Below, piece by piece: positions 34,727 to 43,264 of a stretch of DNA of 64,000 nt. The stretch's first letter is position 1. Every line of letters begins with the position of its first letter. The stretch is taken from the NCBI GenBank assembly GCA_964507445.1, contig CAZDQF010000022.1, positions 15,221 through 79,220 of the forward strand. Reading direction: 5' to 3'. The notes under the pieces were generated by a model. It worked only from the letters and a program-made list of their open reading frames with translations. It was not told where the DNA came from and did no database searches. The stretch is from GCA-2683135 sp964507445 (lineage in GTDB: Bacteria > Planctomycetota > GCA-002687715). A program made the position numbers and the translations under genes.

Positions 34727-36007
34727 TCACTGGATGACGATGCGTTCCGCGTTGGTGAAGCTGAAGATCAGCCCGCCGCCGGACCAGTCCACTCCCAGCC
34801 CCTGGACGTCCACAGCCTGGCCCACGGCCCAGGGGGGCACCACCACTCCGAACTGATCACGACCGGTGTGGTCCATGAAGCCGGTCCCCACGAGGTCCAG
34901 GGTCCCCTGATTGAGCCACAGGTAGTAGCTGGTGCTCCCGGCGGTGGGGAACGGCACCACCGGGGTGATGTCGTAGCTCCCGTAGGCCAGGAACCACTGG
35001 CTGTGGGGGCCCGTCTCCAGGTCCACGGTGACCACGCTGCCGGCGCCGCTCCCCTGCTGCCTCATCTCCAACCCGCCCCGCTCGAACGCCCCCATGTCGG
35101 GCATCACGACGCCGTCGAGGTCCCCGTCCATCTTGCGTTGGTTGCCGTACCCGCGATTGTCGAACTCGCTGGAGTTGAGCGCGTAGAAGTACGCGCCGTT
35201 GTCCACGCAAGGGGAGTCACGGCGCAGCCGGAAGTCCCCCGTGGCGCCGTCAAACCAGCGCGGGTCCGCGCTGATGGACCCGTTGACCCCAACGAACGCC
35301 GGGTCGCCGACGTCGCAGCTGATGAGGTCCGCGGGCGCCAGGCCGATGACGTCCGTTCCGTTGCCCCAGAAGATGGAGTTGGCCACGAACGCCGCCGGAT
35401 CGAGCGGCACGGAGGGGTCGTAATCGAGGCCGACGGTGCACCCGGTGATGGTCGCGCCCGTGAAGTAGGGGGCGACACCGTTCTGCAACCGGACACCGAA
35501 CGGCCCGCAGTTGACGATGAGGTTCTCCGCGAGGGCCGGGTGCATGGGCCCATCCAGGTCGATGCCGCCATTCGGGCAGTCGATGACACGATTGCCCTTG
35601 ATGATGCGGCCGAACTCCGACGTGGACGTGGATGAGTAGATGCCACCGCCGTCACGCTTCGTGATGGTCAGCCCCGTCACCTCGCCGAGGGTCGCCAGCG
35701 TCACGGCGTGGGTCCCGCCGAGCCCGGTGGCGTCGATGGTGGTCACCTCGGGGCCCTGCTCGGAGCGCAGGAACACGAAGTAGGGCAGGTCCACCCGCTC
35801 GTAGTACGTCCCCGGTCGGAGGATGATGTAGTCGTGCGGGATCACGTACGCGATGGCCGCGGCGATGGTGGAGAAGGGGTCCTGGCTGGTGCCGGTACCT
35901 GGTCCCGCAGCCGAGTTGTCCACGTAGACGAGGACGTGCTCCGGAGGCTGGGCCCGGAGTCCTGAGGACAGGCACAAAACCGACAAGAGAACACCGATTA
36001 CTCGCAT
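34727..36007 (-). CDS. Secreted right-handed parallel beta-helix protein
   Basis: A 426-residue exported protein (signal MRVIGVLLSVLCLSSGLRAQ). It begins with the DUF1565-like segment VYVDNSAAGPGTGTSQDPFS followed by TIAAAIAYV, the usual start of surface beta-helix proteins. Residues about 60-240 are helix coils (GGIYSSTSTSEFGRIIKGN, NLIVNCGPFGVRLQNG). A loop with RRDSPCVDNGAYFY and GDLDGVVMPDMGAFERGG closes the helix, as in many choice-of-anchor proteins. The last 115 residues form a beta-rich terminal domain with a pattern similar to the N-terminal domain of the 689-3052 protein. It may bind or process polysaccharide; no catalytic residues can be named. Confidence 0.82.
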   Translation of the reverse strand: MRVIGVLLSVLCLSSGLRAQPPEHVLVYVDNSAAGPGTGTSQDPFSTIAAAIAYVIPHDYIILRPGTYYERVDLPYFVFLRSEQGPEVTTIDATGLGGTHAVTLATLGEVTGLTITKRDGGGIYSSTSTSEFGRIIKGNRVIDCPNGGIDLDGPMHPALAENLIVNCGPFGVRLQNGVAPYFTGATITGCTVGLDYDPSVPLDPAAFVANSIFWGNGTDVIGLAPADLISCDVGDPAFVGVNGSISADPRWFDGATGDFRLRRDSPCVDNGAYFYALNSSEFDNRGYGNQRKMDGDLDGVVMPDMGAFERGGLEMRQQGSGAGSVVTVDLETGPHSQWFLAYGSYDITPVVPFPTAGSTSYYLWLNQGTLDLVGTGFMDHTGRDQFGVVVPPWAVGQAVDVQGLGVDWSGGGLIFSFTNAERIVIQ

Positions 36008-36177
36008 GGATCCACGTCTCGGAGGGCGGCGCGGCCGACGGCCCTCACGCCATCATGATCGTACTGGGGAACAAACCTCGAAACCAAGTGGGATCGGGGG
36101 TTACACCGGCTATCTGCTACCCTCTTCTGATCACCCCCCCTGCTCCTGGCTGGCACGGACAAACGGAGAACGCCTCC

Positions 36178-37797
36178 ATGATCCATGCTCAATCCGCCCG
36201 CGCGGTCCTCATCGCGTCCCTGCTCCTGGCTCTGGCGCCCTCCGTCCGTTGCCAGGACGCCGAGTATCGGCGGCAGGCCAAGGCCCTCAAGGAATCCATG
36301 AAGCGCGGCGACCCGGACGCCCGCGTCAGCGCGGTCCGGGCGGTCCAGGGCTCCGGTGTGGCGGAGGGGGTGAAGCTGCTGCTCCGCTGCTTTGGCGAGA
36401 ACGAAGAAGAGGCGGCGGAGGTTCGGGCCGAGTTCACCAAGGTGGGCAGGCTGCTCCACGCAGAGAAGGCCAAGATCACGAACGTCCGCCTCACCCGCCC
36501 GCAGATGAACGCCGCCCAGGCAAAGATCCGCCCCCTGGAGAGAAAGCTCTCCGGGCTCGATGAGCGGATCAAGGACCTCCAACGAGTCTCCGCCGTCTTT
36601 GAGAAGAGCGTCGGCGAGCTGATCAAGTCGACGCCGGCGGAGCAGCGCAAGCGCGCCATCCAGGAGGTGGTGAAGGCCTACGAGTGGGGCAAGAAACCCG
36701 AGGACAAGGCGCGAGCCCTGAAGACCATGGCCTGGACCGATGACCCTGCCATCGTGACCGCGTTGATGAACGCGGCCACGCTGGCGCGGAACCCGGGGAT
36801 CAGGGTGGCCGCCTTCGAGACCATGGCCATCCTGGCCAAACCGGAGATGACCTCCGCCGCCATCGAGGCCCTCGAGGACCGGTTCTGGCAGGTGCGGGTC
36901 GCCGCGGTCGCCGTCCTCAAGAAGACCGGCGGCAAGGAGGCGATTCCCCCGCTCATCGGCGCCCTCGAGCACGCCGACGGCCGCATGGTGGACGAGCTGA
37001 TCGACACCCTCAAGGCCCTCACCAAGGTCAACTACCACGACAACGTGACCCTGTGGCGAGACTGGTGGGCGAAGAATGAGGGGAAGTTCGGTGGGCACGG
37101 CGCCGACGCCGGAGTCCCCGGGGTCGTGGCCAAGGGCGACAAGCAGGAGCAGGGCGGCAGGGGTGGCACCTACTTCTACGGCATCCGCTCCCGCTCCAAG
37201 CACATCATCTACGTGCTGGACATCAGCGGCAGCATGCGATGGGCCCTGGATACCCGCTACGGCCGCGGCCGCGGCGGCCAGCCCCCCGACGCGCCCAAGG
37301 GCAAGTCCAAGCTCGATAACGCGGTCAAGGAGCTGCTGCAGTCGATCACCGGATTGCCGGATGACGGGACGTTCAACGTGATCACCTACGCCATCGAGCA
37401 CGAGGCATGGAAGAAGAAGATGCAGAAGGCCTCCCGCCCGGCGAAGGCCGCTGCCCGCAAGTGGGCCAACAGCCTGCAGGCGGACGGCGCCACGAACATC
37501 TTCGACGCCCTGGAGCGCGCCTTCAAACTGGTGGGCAGGGGGTCCTTCGACGCTCGATACGGCCTCGCCGCGGACACCATCTTCTTCCTGTCGGACGGCC
37601 AGGCCAACAGCGGCCGGGTGGTCGATCCCCGGTCCATGCTGCGTGAGATCAGGTCCCTGAACGAGCTCAAGAACGTGAAGATCCACTGCATCGGCCTTGG
37701 CTCCAGCACCGACGAGCGGTTCATGCGCACCCTGGCCGAGGAGAACGGCGGGCAGTACGTCCACATCGGCCCACGCCGTGGCGGCGGAGCTCGTTGA
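36178..37797 (+). CDS. Secreted HEAT-repeat/VWA domain protein
   Basis: A 539-residue exported protein (signal MIHAQSARAVLIASLLLALA ending PSVRCQ). After a charged helical region (about 30-190), residues about 190-320 are HEAT repeats (WQVRVAAVAVLKKTGGKEAI), capped by NYHDNVTLWRDWWAKNEG. Residues about 335-535 are a von Willebrand A domain with an intact MIDAS: DISGS, the Thr in GATNIF and the Asp in FFLSDGQAN. VWA domains bind proteins through a metal ion. CGGAGAA before the ATG is a possible ribosome-binding site; the in-frame ATG at 36055 is rejected because it precedes the signal peptide. It is paralogous to the 44513-46801 protein. Confidence 0.88.
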   Translation: MIHAQSARAVLIASLLLALAPSVRCQDAEYRRQAKALKESMKRGDPDARVSAVRAVQGSGVAEGVKLLLRCFGENEEEAAEVRAEFTKVGRLLHAEKAKITNVRLTRPQMNAAQAKIRPLERKLSGLDERIKDLQRVSAVFEKSVGELIKSTPAEQRKRAIQEVVKAYEWGKKPEDKARALKTMAWTDDPAIVTALMNAATLARNPGIRVAAFETMAILAKPEMTSAAIEALEDRFWQVRVAAVAVLKKTGGKEAIPPLIGALEHADGRMVDELIDTLKALTKVNYHDNVTLWRDWWAKNEGKFGGHGADAGVPGVVAKGDKQEQGGRGGTYFYGIRSRSKHIIYVLDISGSMRWALDTRYGRGRGGQPPDAPKGKSKLDNAVKELLQSITGLPDDGTFNVITYAIEHEAWKKKMQKASRPAKAAARKWANSLQADGATNIFDALERAFKLVGRGSFDARYGLAADTIFFLSDGQANSGRVVDPRSMLREIRSLNELKNVKIHCIGLGSSTDERFMRTLAEENGGQYVHIGPRRGGGAR

Positions 37798-37815
37798 CCG
37801 ACGTCCGGGCGTCGG
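37798..37815. terminator. Short hairpin between convergent genes
   Basis: A 6-bp stem CCGACG/CGTCGG with a 6-base loop directly after the stop codon at 37797, before the convergent gene ending at 37837. Weak; no T-run. Confidence 0.35.
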
Positions 37816-37836
37816 AGAACTGATACCCGTGGCCTC

Positions 37837-38682
37837 TCACGAGAGGCGATATCCCGGCGCGACCCGGTCCAGGTAGGCGAGGCTGCGTCGGATGCCGTCC
37901 TCCACGTCGTCCGTGGGTTCGTACTCGATGAGGTAGACCCCGTCGAAGGACATCCGCGCCAGCAACGGACCGTAGTCCATGGCGTCGTCACCGATGGCGA
38001 CGGCGTCCCACCCGTCACCTCGCCGGCGCCAGTCCTTCAGGTGACAGTAGTTGATGCGTGAATCGATGATGGACAGGCAGTAGTCCTCATCCTCCGGGCG
38101 CACCGCCTTGATGTTGCCCGGGTCGAAGTTGAAGCCCACCCGGGGAGGGAGGTCTCTGGCGAGCCGCCGGAGCCCGTCCGGGTCCGTGGTCGGCGTGCCC
38201 TGATGAACCGCGGAACCGTCCGCGCTGAAGGCGATGGCGCCGTGGGTCTCGATGGCGATGAGCAGGCCCAGGTCCTCGCAGAGCTGGTCACAGACCGCGA
38301 AGGCGTCGAGCATGCGCGCCCAGAGATCAGGAGTCATCCGCGGAGTCGGCGTGAATCCCGCGAAGAGCCGCACGTGGGTGGCTCCACAATCCGCCGCGAC
38401 GCGGAGCTGGCTCAGGACCCGATCCACGGTCGCCACGTGCGCCGACTCATCCGGCAAGGTGAAGTCGTTCTCGATGCAGCAGAAGGGCGCCACCAGGTCA
38501 TGCTGATCCACCCCCTGTGTCCACGCCGCCACATCCGACGCGGAGGGAGCCTCCGGCAACCGACCGGGTTGGCCGCCCCCGATCCCGAACTCCAGGTACG
38601 TGAACCCCAGCCGACGAGCCAACGCGCAGTGCTGGTCCAACGGGATGTCCCGGAAACCCCACTCTCCACAGCCAACGATCAT
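37837..38682 (-). CDS. Sugar phosphate isomerase/epimerase family TIM-barrel protein
   Basis: A 281-residue protein of the xylose-isomerase-like (AP endonuclease 2) TIM-barrel superfamily. Typical features are the start MIVGCGEWGFRDIPL, GFTYLEFGIGG, LIAIETHGAIAF (metal-binding Glu), VGFNFDPGNIKAV, INYCHLKDW (His) and VYLIEYEPTDD. Such proteins isomerise or epimerise sugars and polyols using a divalent metal. The substrate is not predictable. It is a single-gene unit with GGTGGAG upstream of the ATG as a possible ribosome-binding site. A second, distant family member is at 48394-49257. Confidence 0.85.
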   Translation of the reverse strand: MIVGCGEWGFRDIPLDQHCALARRLGFTYLEFGIGGGQPGRLPEAPSASDVAAWTQGVDQHDLVAPFCCIENDFTLPDESAHVATVDRVLSQLRVAADCGATHVRLFAGFTPTPRMTPDLWARMLDAFAVCDQLCEDLGLLIAIETHGAIAFSADGSAVHQGTPTTDPDGLRRLARDLPPRVGFNFDPGNIKAVRPEDEDYCLSIIDSRINYCHLKDWRRRGDGWDAVAIGDDAMDYGPLLARMSFDGVYLIEYEPTDDVEDGIRRSLAYLDRVAPGYRLS

Positions 38683-38798
38683 CGCCCGGACTCCACCAGG
38701 ACATCACCTCGAGGCGCCGATCAAGGCCCGAGCCCGGCGCGGTCCTCGAGGCTCCAGAGGGGCCCATGGTACGCGGTGAACAGGCCCGGATACACCAA

Positions 38799-38824
38799 GG
38801 GGCGCGACGTCGATGTCGCGCCCC
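38799..38824 (-). terminator. Hairpin terminator downstream of tRNA-Trp
   Basis: A perfect 10-bp stem, GGGGCGCGAC with GTCGCGCCCC, and a 6-base loop, located 15 bases beyond the tRNA 3' end on the minus strand. The following minus-strand sequence begins TTGG, so the U-tract is weak. Confidence 0.7.
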
Positions 38825-38839
38825 GGTCTCGAGGTCAAG

Positions 38840-38912
38840 CAGGGGCACGAGGACTTGAACCCCGAACCTGTTGATTTGGAATCAACTGCTCTGCCAATTG
38901 AGCTATACCCCT
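38840..38912 (-). tRNA. tRNA-Trp (anticodon CCA)
   Basis: A 73-nucleotide cloverleaf on the minus strand. The acceptor stem AGGGGTA pairs with TGCCCCT, the D arm contains AGCTCAATTGGCAGAGC, and the anticodon stem GTTGA/TCAAC encloses TTCCAAA, giving anticodon CCA. The T arm contains GGTTCAAGTCC. The discriminator base is G, as required for Trp. The terminal CCA is not encoded, so it must be added by a CCA transferase. A good promoter lies immediately upstream and a hairpin terminator downstream. Confidence 0.95.
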
Positions 38913-38923
38913 GTGGGACCGTC

Positions 38924-38951
38924 AGTGTAGGAAGTCACCGACCCGGGTCAA
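38924..38951 (-). promoter_or_regulatory. Promoter of tRNA-Trp
   Basis: TTGACC (38946-38951), 16 bases, then TACACT (38924-38929) on the minus strand, 11 bases before the tRNA 5' end. This is the best sigma70-type promoter in the window and supports a TTGAC/TANNNT housekeeping consensus. Confidence 0.75.
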
Positions 38952-38977
38952 GCACCGGGGTCGCCCCGTGGACCGGC

Positions 38978-39475
38978 TCAGGTCTCCGGGTCCGCGGGGT
39001 CCCCTTCCCGCTGCCGGTCGTGGCTGTCGATGTAGAACGGATCGCCGGTGCAGAGGTTGACCTCCGCCGTCCATGAGTGACAACGCCAGGAGGGGATCAG
39101 GTCCGCCTCCAGGACCACCAGGAAGACGTCCAGCATGGTGATCTCGCACTCCACTCCCTGCTCGTAGATGAACGGGACCGTGGTGTTCCAGTCCATCTTG
39201 TCGGACAGGTACGAGGAGACCTCCAGGTGATCACTCAGGCGGTCGTGGACGGCGACCACCTGCCCCACGGCGTCGCTCCCGCTGGCGTGCTCCTGGTGGT
39301 ACACCAGGTACTTCTCCGCTTCGGCACCTCGAAACACCCGCTGCACATGGAAGCGATCTTCTTCCATGAACATCTGCCGCAGGCGCGTGTCCCAGCACCG
39401 CTGGCAGAACCGTGGTTCCGCCGGGCCCTCCGGCCGGGTCGCCTCCAGTTGGTTGCAGATACGACAGTGGTTCAT
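38978..39475 (-). CDS. Hypothetical protein with N-terminal Cys pairs
   Basis: A 165-residue protein of unknown function. It begins MNHCRICNQL and continues with FCQRCWDTRL, giving CxxC...CxxC spaced for a zinc ribbon in the first 30 residues. The middle (HDRLSDHLEVSSYLSDKMDW, EQGVECEITMLDVFLVVLEA) is mixed alpha/beta, and the tail is hydrophilic and Asp/Glu/Arg-rich. No signal peptide is present. The longer frame to 39826 covers the neighbouring lipoprotein gene and is rejected. The lipoprotein gene (39495) lies 19 bases upstream on the same strand, so the two may form an operon. Confidence 0.7.
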   Translation of the reverse strand: MNHCRICNQLEATRPEGPAEPRFCQRCWDTRLRQMFMEEDRFHVQRVFRGAEAEKYLVYHQEHASGSDAVGQVVAVHDRLSDHLEVSSYLSDKMDWNTTVPFIYEQGVECEITMLDVFLVVLEADLIPSWRCHSWTAEVNLCTGDPFYIDSHDRQREGDPADPET

Positions 39476-39494
39476 GCTCTGATCGCCGTCAGCC

Positions 39495-40070
39495 TCAGGG
39501 CGCGTTCCAGTAACCGCCACCGATGATGAAGCCGCCGGACCAATATACGGTCTGCCGCTCAATGCGGACCGGCAGGAAGCGGGTGTCGTGCTCGACCACC
39601 GCACCCCGGAAGCGGTATGACCAGTCAAACGTGAGGGACCCGGTGGTCCTGAGGGCGCCCGCCGCCCCGGCGTCGTAGACGAACGTGAAGGACTCACGGC
39701 GACTCCCGGCGACGGAGGCGACATCGCCCGTGGAGCCGGGCGGCCGGATGATGGACAGGGATTGCCACTCCCGTCCCTGGTCATCCATGAGCTTCGCACC
39801 CTCGAGGGGCAGCTCCACCGGACCATCGTGCGCGTAGTTGTCCACCACGACGGTCAGCCGCACCACGTCCGTCTCACGACCATCGATCCGATCGTGGGCC
39901 TTCCCGGACATCCGCAGGGTGATCAACCCTTCCCGCCCGTCCTCGGACTCCAGGATGTAGCGCACTTCACGACCGGGGGTCCCGTCGGCTCCGATGCCGT
40001 CGAAGCGGTGGGTGCGCGTGGCGCACCCGGCGAGCAGCAACCCCGCGAACAACAAGATGAGGTTTCGCAT
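39495..40070 (-). CDS. Predicted lipoprotein of unknown function
   Basis: A 191-residue protein with a clear lipobox (MRNLILLFAGLLLAGC, Cys16). The mature part is a beta-rich domain (VVRLTVVVDNYAHDGPVELP, SLTFDWSYRFRGAVV, VRIERQTVYWSGGFIIGGGY); no family is recognised. It is probably outer-membrane anchored. TATCTT lies 8 bases before the ATG and no Shine-Dalgarno sequence is visible. Confidence 0.75.
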   Translation of the reverse strand: MRNLILLFAGLLLAGCATRTHRFDGIGADGTPGREVRYILESEDGREGLITLRMSGKAHDRIDGRETDVVRLTVVVDNYAHDGPVELPLEGAKLMDDQGREWQSLSIIRPPGSTGDVASVAGSRRESFTFVYDAGAAGALRTTGSLTFDWSYRFRGAVVEHDTRFLPVRIERQTVYWSGGFIIGGGYWNAP

Positions 40071-40078
40071 GACGCAGC

Positions 40079-40084
40079 AAGATA
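40079..40084 (-). promoter_or_regulatory. Predicted short-leader -10 element (lipoprotein gene)
   Basis: TATCTT on the minus strand, 8 bases before the ATG at 40070. Confidence 0.5.
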
Positions 40085-40140
40085 ACAGAGGCGGACCCTC
40101 GATGGACAGCGGGACTTCCCGCTGTGATCCGCGGCTCGTC

Positions 40141-40164
40141 GGCGCCATCACTTAACATGGCGCC
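40141..40164 (+). promoter_or_regulatory. Palindrome flush with a GTG start, containing the -10 box
   Basis: A perfect 8-bp inverted repeat, GGCGCCAT with ATGGCGCC, and an 8-base loop, ending directly at the GTG start at 40165. The -10 hexamer TAACAT (40153-40158) begins in the loop and runs into the right arm. It could be an operator or a structure at the start of translation. Confidence 0.5.
40153..40158 (+). promoter_or_regulatory. Predicted leaderless -10 element (radical SAM gene)
   Basis: TAACAT, exactly 6 bases before the GTG start at 40165, inside the palindrome. Confidence 0.5.
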
Positions 40165-41175
40165 GTGCGGCACGTGGACAACCCTCCCAATCCCTACACC
40201 CATGAAGACGTGGAGTGGCTCGGCGAGCCTCCGAAGGCCGACGTGCAGATCTACGAAGAGGATTCCCGGACGATCCTCTCTCGTAACGACAGCCCCGACA
40301 TCCCGTTCAGATGGAGCCTCAATCCCTACCGCGGTTGCCTCCATGCCTGCGCCTACTGTTACGCCCGGCCGGACCACGAACGGCTCGGGTGGGGCGCCGG
40401 CAGCGACTTCGAGACGCGGCTGGTGGTCAAGGTCCGCGCCCCCGAACTGCTCCGTCGGGAGCTGGGGCGCCAGCGATGGCAAGGCGAGCTGATCTGCTTC
40501 TCCGGAGACACGGACTGCTATCAGCCTGTGGAGGCGTGCTACAAGCTGACCCGGCGCTGCCTGGAGATCTGCGAGGAATACCGGAACCCGGTGAGCATCA
40601 TCACCAAGTCTGCCCTGGTCCAGCGCGACGCTGAGCTGTTGGGCCGCATCTGCCGGGCGTCTCCCAGCGGCGTCACCATGAGCCTGCCCTTCCTCGACGC
40701 CGACGTCGCGCGCGCCGTGGAGCCCGGGACGCCAACTCCCAGGTTGAGACTGCAGGCCATGAAGGCGCTGGCTGACGCCGGCGTCCCGGTCTCGGTGCTG
40801 GTGGCGCCGATCATCCCCGGTCTCAACGACCGGGAGATCCCGGAGATCCTCGGTGCCGCCAAGGCCGCGGGCGCCATCGCCGCGGGGAAGATCCTGCTCC
40901 GACTCCCTGGCTCTCTCGAGTCCGTGTTCTTCTCGCGCTTGAAGGCCGCCCTGCCGGATCGGGCAGATCGCGTGGAGGCGCGCCTGAAGGAGGCCCGCGC
41001 CGGAGACCTGGGTGACAACCGGACCTACCACCGCATGACCGGCCAGGGCACCTACTGGAAGGCCATCGAGGACCTGTTCTCGCTCCACGTAGCCCGCCTG
41101 AAGCTGAACCGGCGCACCGAACCGGCGACCACCACTACCTTCAGGCGGCCGGAACAGCAACTGGATCTGTTCTGA
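40165..41175 (+). CDS. PA0069-type radical SAM protein
   Basis: A 336-residue radical SAM protein of the PA0069/Rv2578c type (related to SplB-like COG1533 proteins). The N-terminal region contains SLNPYRGCLHACAYCYARPD, with the CxxxCxxC cluster-binding motif, and GELICFSGDTDCYQPVE is the family's next conserved block. The C-terminus ends QQLDLF, which matches the sliding-clamp binding pentapeptide. It should bind a [4Fe-4S] cluster and cleave SAM to a radical; the substrate is unknown, though DNA is suspected for the group. The start is GTG, supported by the -10 box 6 bases upstream. Confidence 0.88.
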   Translation: MRHVDNPPNPYTHEDVEWLGEPPKADVQIYEEDSRTILSRNDSPDIPFRWSLNPYRGCLHACAYCYARPDHERLGWGAGSDFETRLVVKVRAPELLRRELGRQRWQGELICFSGDTDCYQPVEACYKLTRRCLEICEEYRNPVSIITKSALVQRDAELLGRICRASPSGVTMSLPFLDADVARAVEPGTPTPRLRLQAMKALADAGVPVSVLVAPIIPGLNDREIPEILGAAKAAGAIAAGKILLRLPGSLESVFFSRLKAALPDRADRVEARLKEARAGDLGDNRTYHRMTGQGTYWKAIEDLFSLHVARLKLNRRTEPATTTTFRRPEQQLDLF

Positions 41176-41204
41176 GCTCTCTTCGCCTCGCCCTCGCCAT
41201 CCCT

Positions 41205-41210
41205 TAGCGT
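41205..41210 (+). promoter_or_regulatory. Predicted leaderless -10 element (41218 gene)
   Basis: TAGCGT, 7 bases before the GTG at 41218. Confidence 0.45.
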
Positions 41211-41217
41211 GTGGGCC

Positions 41218-42255
41218 GTGGACCTCATCTGGACCGAGCCAGAGGAAGACGCGCGAGTGGACCTCCTCATCGACCGTCCCTCCCTCGCCAGGGGCCCCAT
41301 GGTCCGGGGCGATGGCCCTCCGTACGTGCTCCTGGAAGGACAACGGGTGACCCGCCAGTCGGAGCAGCGTCGAGGATTCTGTTCGGTCCTCGGCGCGGAT
41401 GGCCACCTCGCCCGGTTCGATGCACGACACCCGGAACGACAAGCGGTCGCGGTCACGGGGTGCGGCAACCTGGGCATGAACGCCGGCGTCAGGGCGTGGC
41501 TCGACGGACGCTGGTTCGGAGTCGACGGCCCCGCTGGCGGCGCCCTCACGGTCAACGCGGCAGGGGCCGGGGTACGGGCGGACCCGGACACGGACCCCGA
41601 AGACGGCTGGCTGATCTCCGGCCCGGACCTGGTGCGGGCCGGGCGCGTGTCCGTGTCGGACGCGACGCTCTTCGCCGACCCGCGCCACCTGCTCGGCTTC
41701 CCCTACGTGACCCTCGGCTCCGGCGAGCGGGTGGACCTCGGCCACGACACCCTGCTGGCGGACCCGCACCTCTACAGGCAGGCGGTGGCGGGGGCCCCGG
41801 TGACCCTGCGGATGCCCGAGGACCTGAGCACCGACGAGCTGCGCCGCGCGTTGTCGGTGAAGGACTACGTGGAGTCCGCGGACCTGACACGGCGCGGCTC
41901 GTACAGGCTCGACCACCGTGATCTGACCCTGACCTTTCAGCAGGGGGTCTACCCGCATCACGCCCTCGGCGTGGACTCCGCGGGCCGCGTGGGCTCCTTG
42001 CTCGTCCCCGGACAGAGCAACCGAACCGGCACCACCATCGCCGCCCTGGCGGAGACCCTGGTGGATCATGGCTTCCACGACGCCATCCTCCTGGACAACG
42101 GCGGCGACGTGGGCCTCTGGCTGCCTCAGCAAGCGCGCTGGAACATCCAGCCGGCGGAGCCTGACCGGGAAGAAGCGTGGCCGCTGACCGCGTGCCTCGT
42201 GTACAGCACGAAGCGGGCCGGGTCTCCCGCCGGCAGCGACGCACGAACGGGTTGA
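41218..42255 (+). CDS. Phosphodiester glycosidase-like protein (putative)
   Basis: A 345-residue cytoplasmic protein (no signal peptide) whose second half resembles the phosphodiester glycosidase (NAGPA) fold: HHALGVDSAGRVGSLLVPG, then GTTIAALAETLVDHGF and DAILLDNGGDVGLWL, corresponding to the family pattern ALGxD...G.T..ELA..L...GA..A.NLDGGGS. The first half is unassigned. Known members cleave GlcNAc from phosphodiester-linked glycans. The resemblance is read by eye. GTG at 41218 is chosen over GTG at 41209 because TAGCGT lies 7 bases upstream. The tail after residue 320 is probably disordered. Confidence 0.6.
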   Translation: MDLIWTEPEEDARVDLLIDRPSLARGPMVRGDGPPYVLLEGQRVTRQSEQRRGFCSVLGADGHLARFDARHPERQAVAVTGCGNLGMNAGVRAWLDGRWFGVDGPAGGALTVNAAGAGVRADPDTDPEDGWLISGPDLVRAGRVSVSDATLFADPRHLLGFPYVTLGSGERVDLGHDTLLADPHLYRQAVAGAPVTLRMPEDLSTDELRRALSVKDYVESADLTRRGSYRLDHRDLTLTFQQGVYPHHALGVDSAGRVGSLLVPGQSNRTGTTIAALAETLVDHGFHDAILLDNGGDVGLWLPQQARWNIQPAEPDREEAWPLTACLVYSTKRAGSPAGSDARTG

Positions 42256-42298
42256 GCCTCCGCGCCGTGCTCTCCCGCGCCCAACGGACGCGGGGTCC

Positions 42299-43255
42299 TC
42301 ACCCCTCCGCCTGCAGGACCCGGGTCAGCATCGGTGGGTCCACGTTGCCACCGCTGACGACGGCGACGGCGGTGCGGCCGTCCAGGTCGACGCGACCGTT
42401 CAAGGCGGCCGCCACCGCGGCGGCGCCGGTGGGCTCGGAGACGATCTTGCCGCGGAGCATCATCAGCCCCATGGCCTGCATCATCTCCTCGTCGCTCACC
42501 AGGACGACGCCGCGGCAGGCCCGCTGGAGAATGGGGAAGGTCAACTCCCCGGGGGTCACGTTGCGCATGCCGTCGGCGATGGTGTCGGGGACGTCGATCC
42601 GGACCCGCTCCCCCGCGGACAACGAGCGGGCCGTGTCATCTGCCGTGTCGGGCTCCACGCCCCACACCTCCACGGACGGCGCCCTGTCCGCCAGGAACCC
42701 GGCGCACCCGGACAGCAGGCCGCCCCCACCGCACGGCGCGATGAACACGTCCAGGTCGGGCACCTGCTCCAGCGCCTCCAGCGCGACCGTCCCCTGTCCG
42801 GCGATGATGTCCGGGTGATCGTACGGCGGGATCATCATGGAGCCGTCGGCCTCAGCGAGCTCCGCGGCCTTCCCCAGGCGCTCCGCGGAGGACGTCCCGC
42901 AACGAACGACCCGCGCGCCGAAACCCTCCACTGCCGCCACCTTCACGCCCGCCGCGTCCGTGGGCATGACCACCGTGCAGTCCACCCCCAGGATCCGCGA
43001 GGCCAGGGCCAACGCGCCGCCGTGGTTGCCGCTCGAGCCCGTCACCACGCCGTGCTCGCGGGCCGCCTCCAGGTTGCGGGACAGGGCGTGAAAGGCGCCC
43101 CGGAACTTGAACGCTCCGGTGCGCTGGAAGGACTCCATCTTCAAATAGAGGGTGCCCCCTGACCGTTCATCCAGGGTCCTGGAGTGGATGACCGGGGTCT
43201 TGTGGATGATCCCGTGAAGGTGCCCGTAGGCTTGCTCGACCGCTGTTGCGTCCAT
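42299..43255 (-). CDS. PLP-dependent threonine/serine dehydratase family
   Basis: A 318-residue fold-type II PLP enzyme. The lysine binding PLP lies in QRTGAFKFRGAFHAL, the substrate loop is TGSSGNHGGALAL, and the phosphate-binding loop is PCGGGGLLSGCAG. The length is that of catabolic threonine ammonia-lyase or serine racemase/dehydratase without a regulatory ACT domain. The reaction is deamination of threonine or serine to a 2-oxoacid, or racemisation; sequence alone does not separate them. TAGAAT lies 9 bases before the ATG. Confidence 0.9.
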   Translation of the reverse strand: MDATAVEQAYGHLHGIIHKTPVIHSRTLDERSGGTLYLKMESFQRTGAFKFRGAFHALSRNLEAAREHGVVTGSSGNHGGALALASRILGVDCTVVMPTDAAGVKVAAVEGFGARVVRCGTSSAERLGKAAELAEADGSMMIPPYDHPDIIAGQGTVALEALEQVPDLDVFIAPCGGGGLLSGCAGFLADRAPSVEVWGVEPDTADDTARSLSAGERVRIDVPDTIADGMRNVTPGELTFPILQRACRGVVLVSDEEMMQAMGLMMLRGKIVSEPTGAAAVAAALNGRVDLDGRTAVAVVSGGNVDPPMLTRVLQAEG

Positions 43256-43264
43256 GCGGACCGG

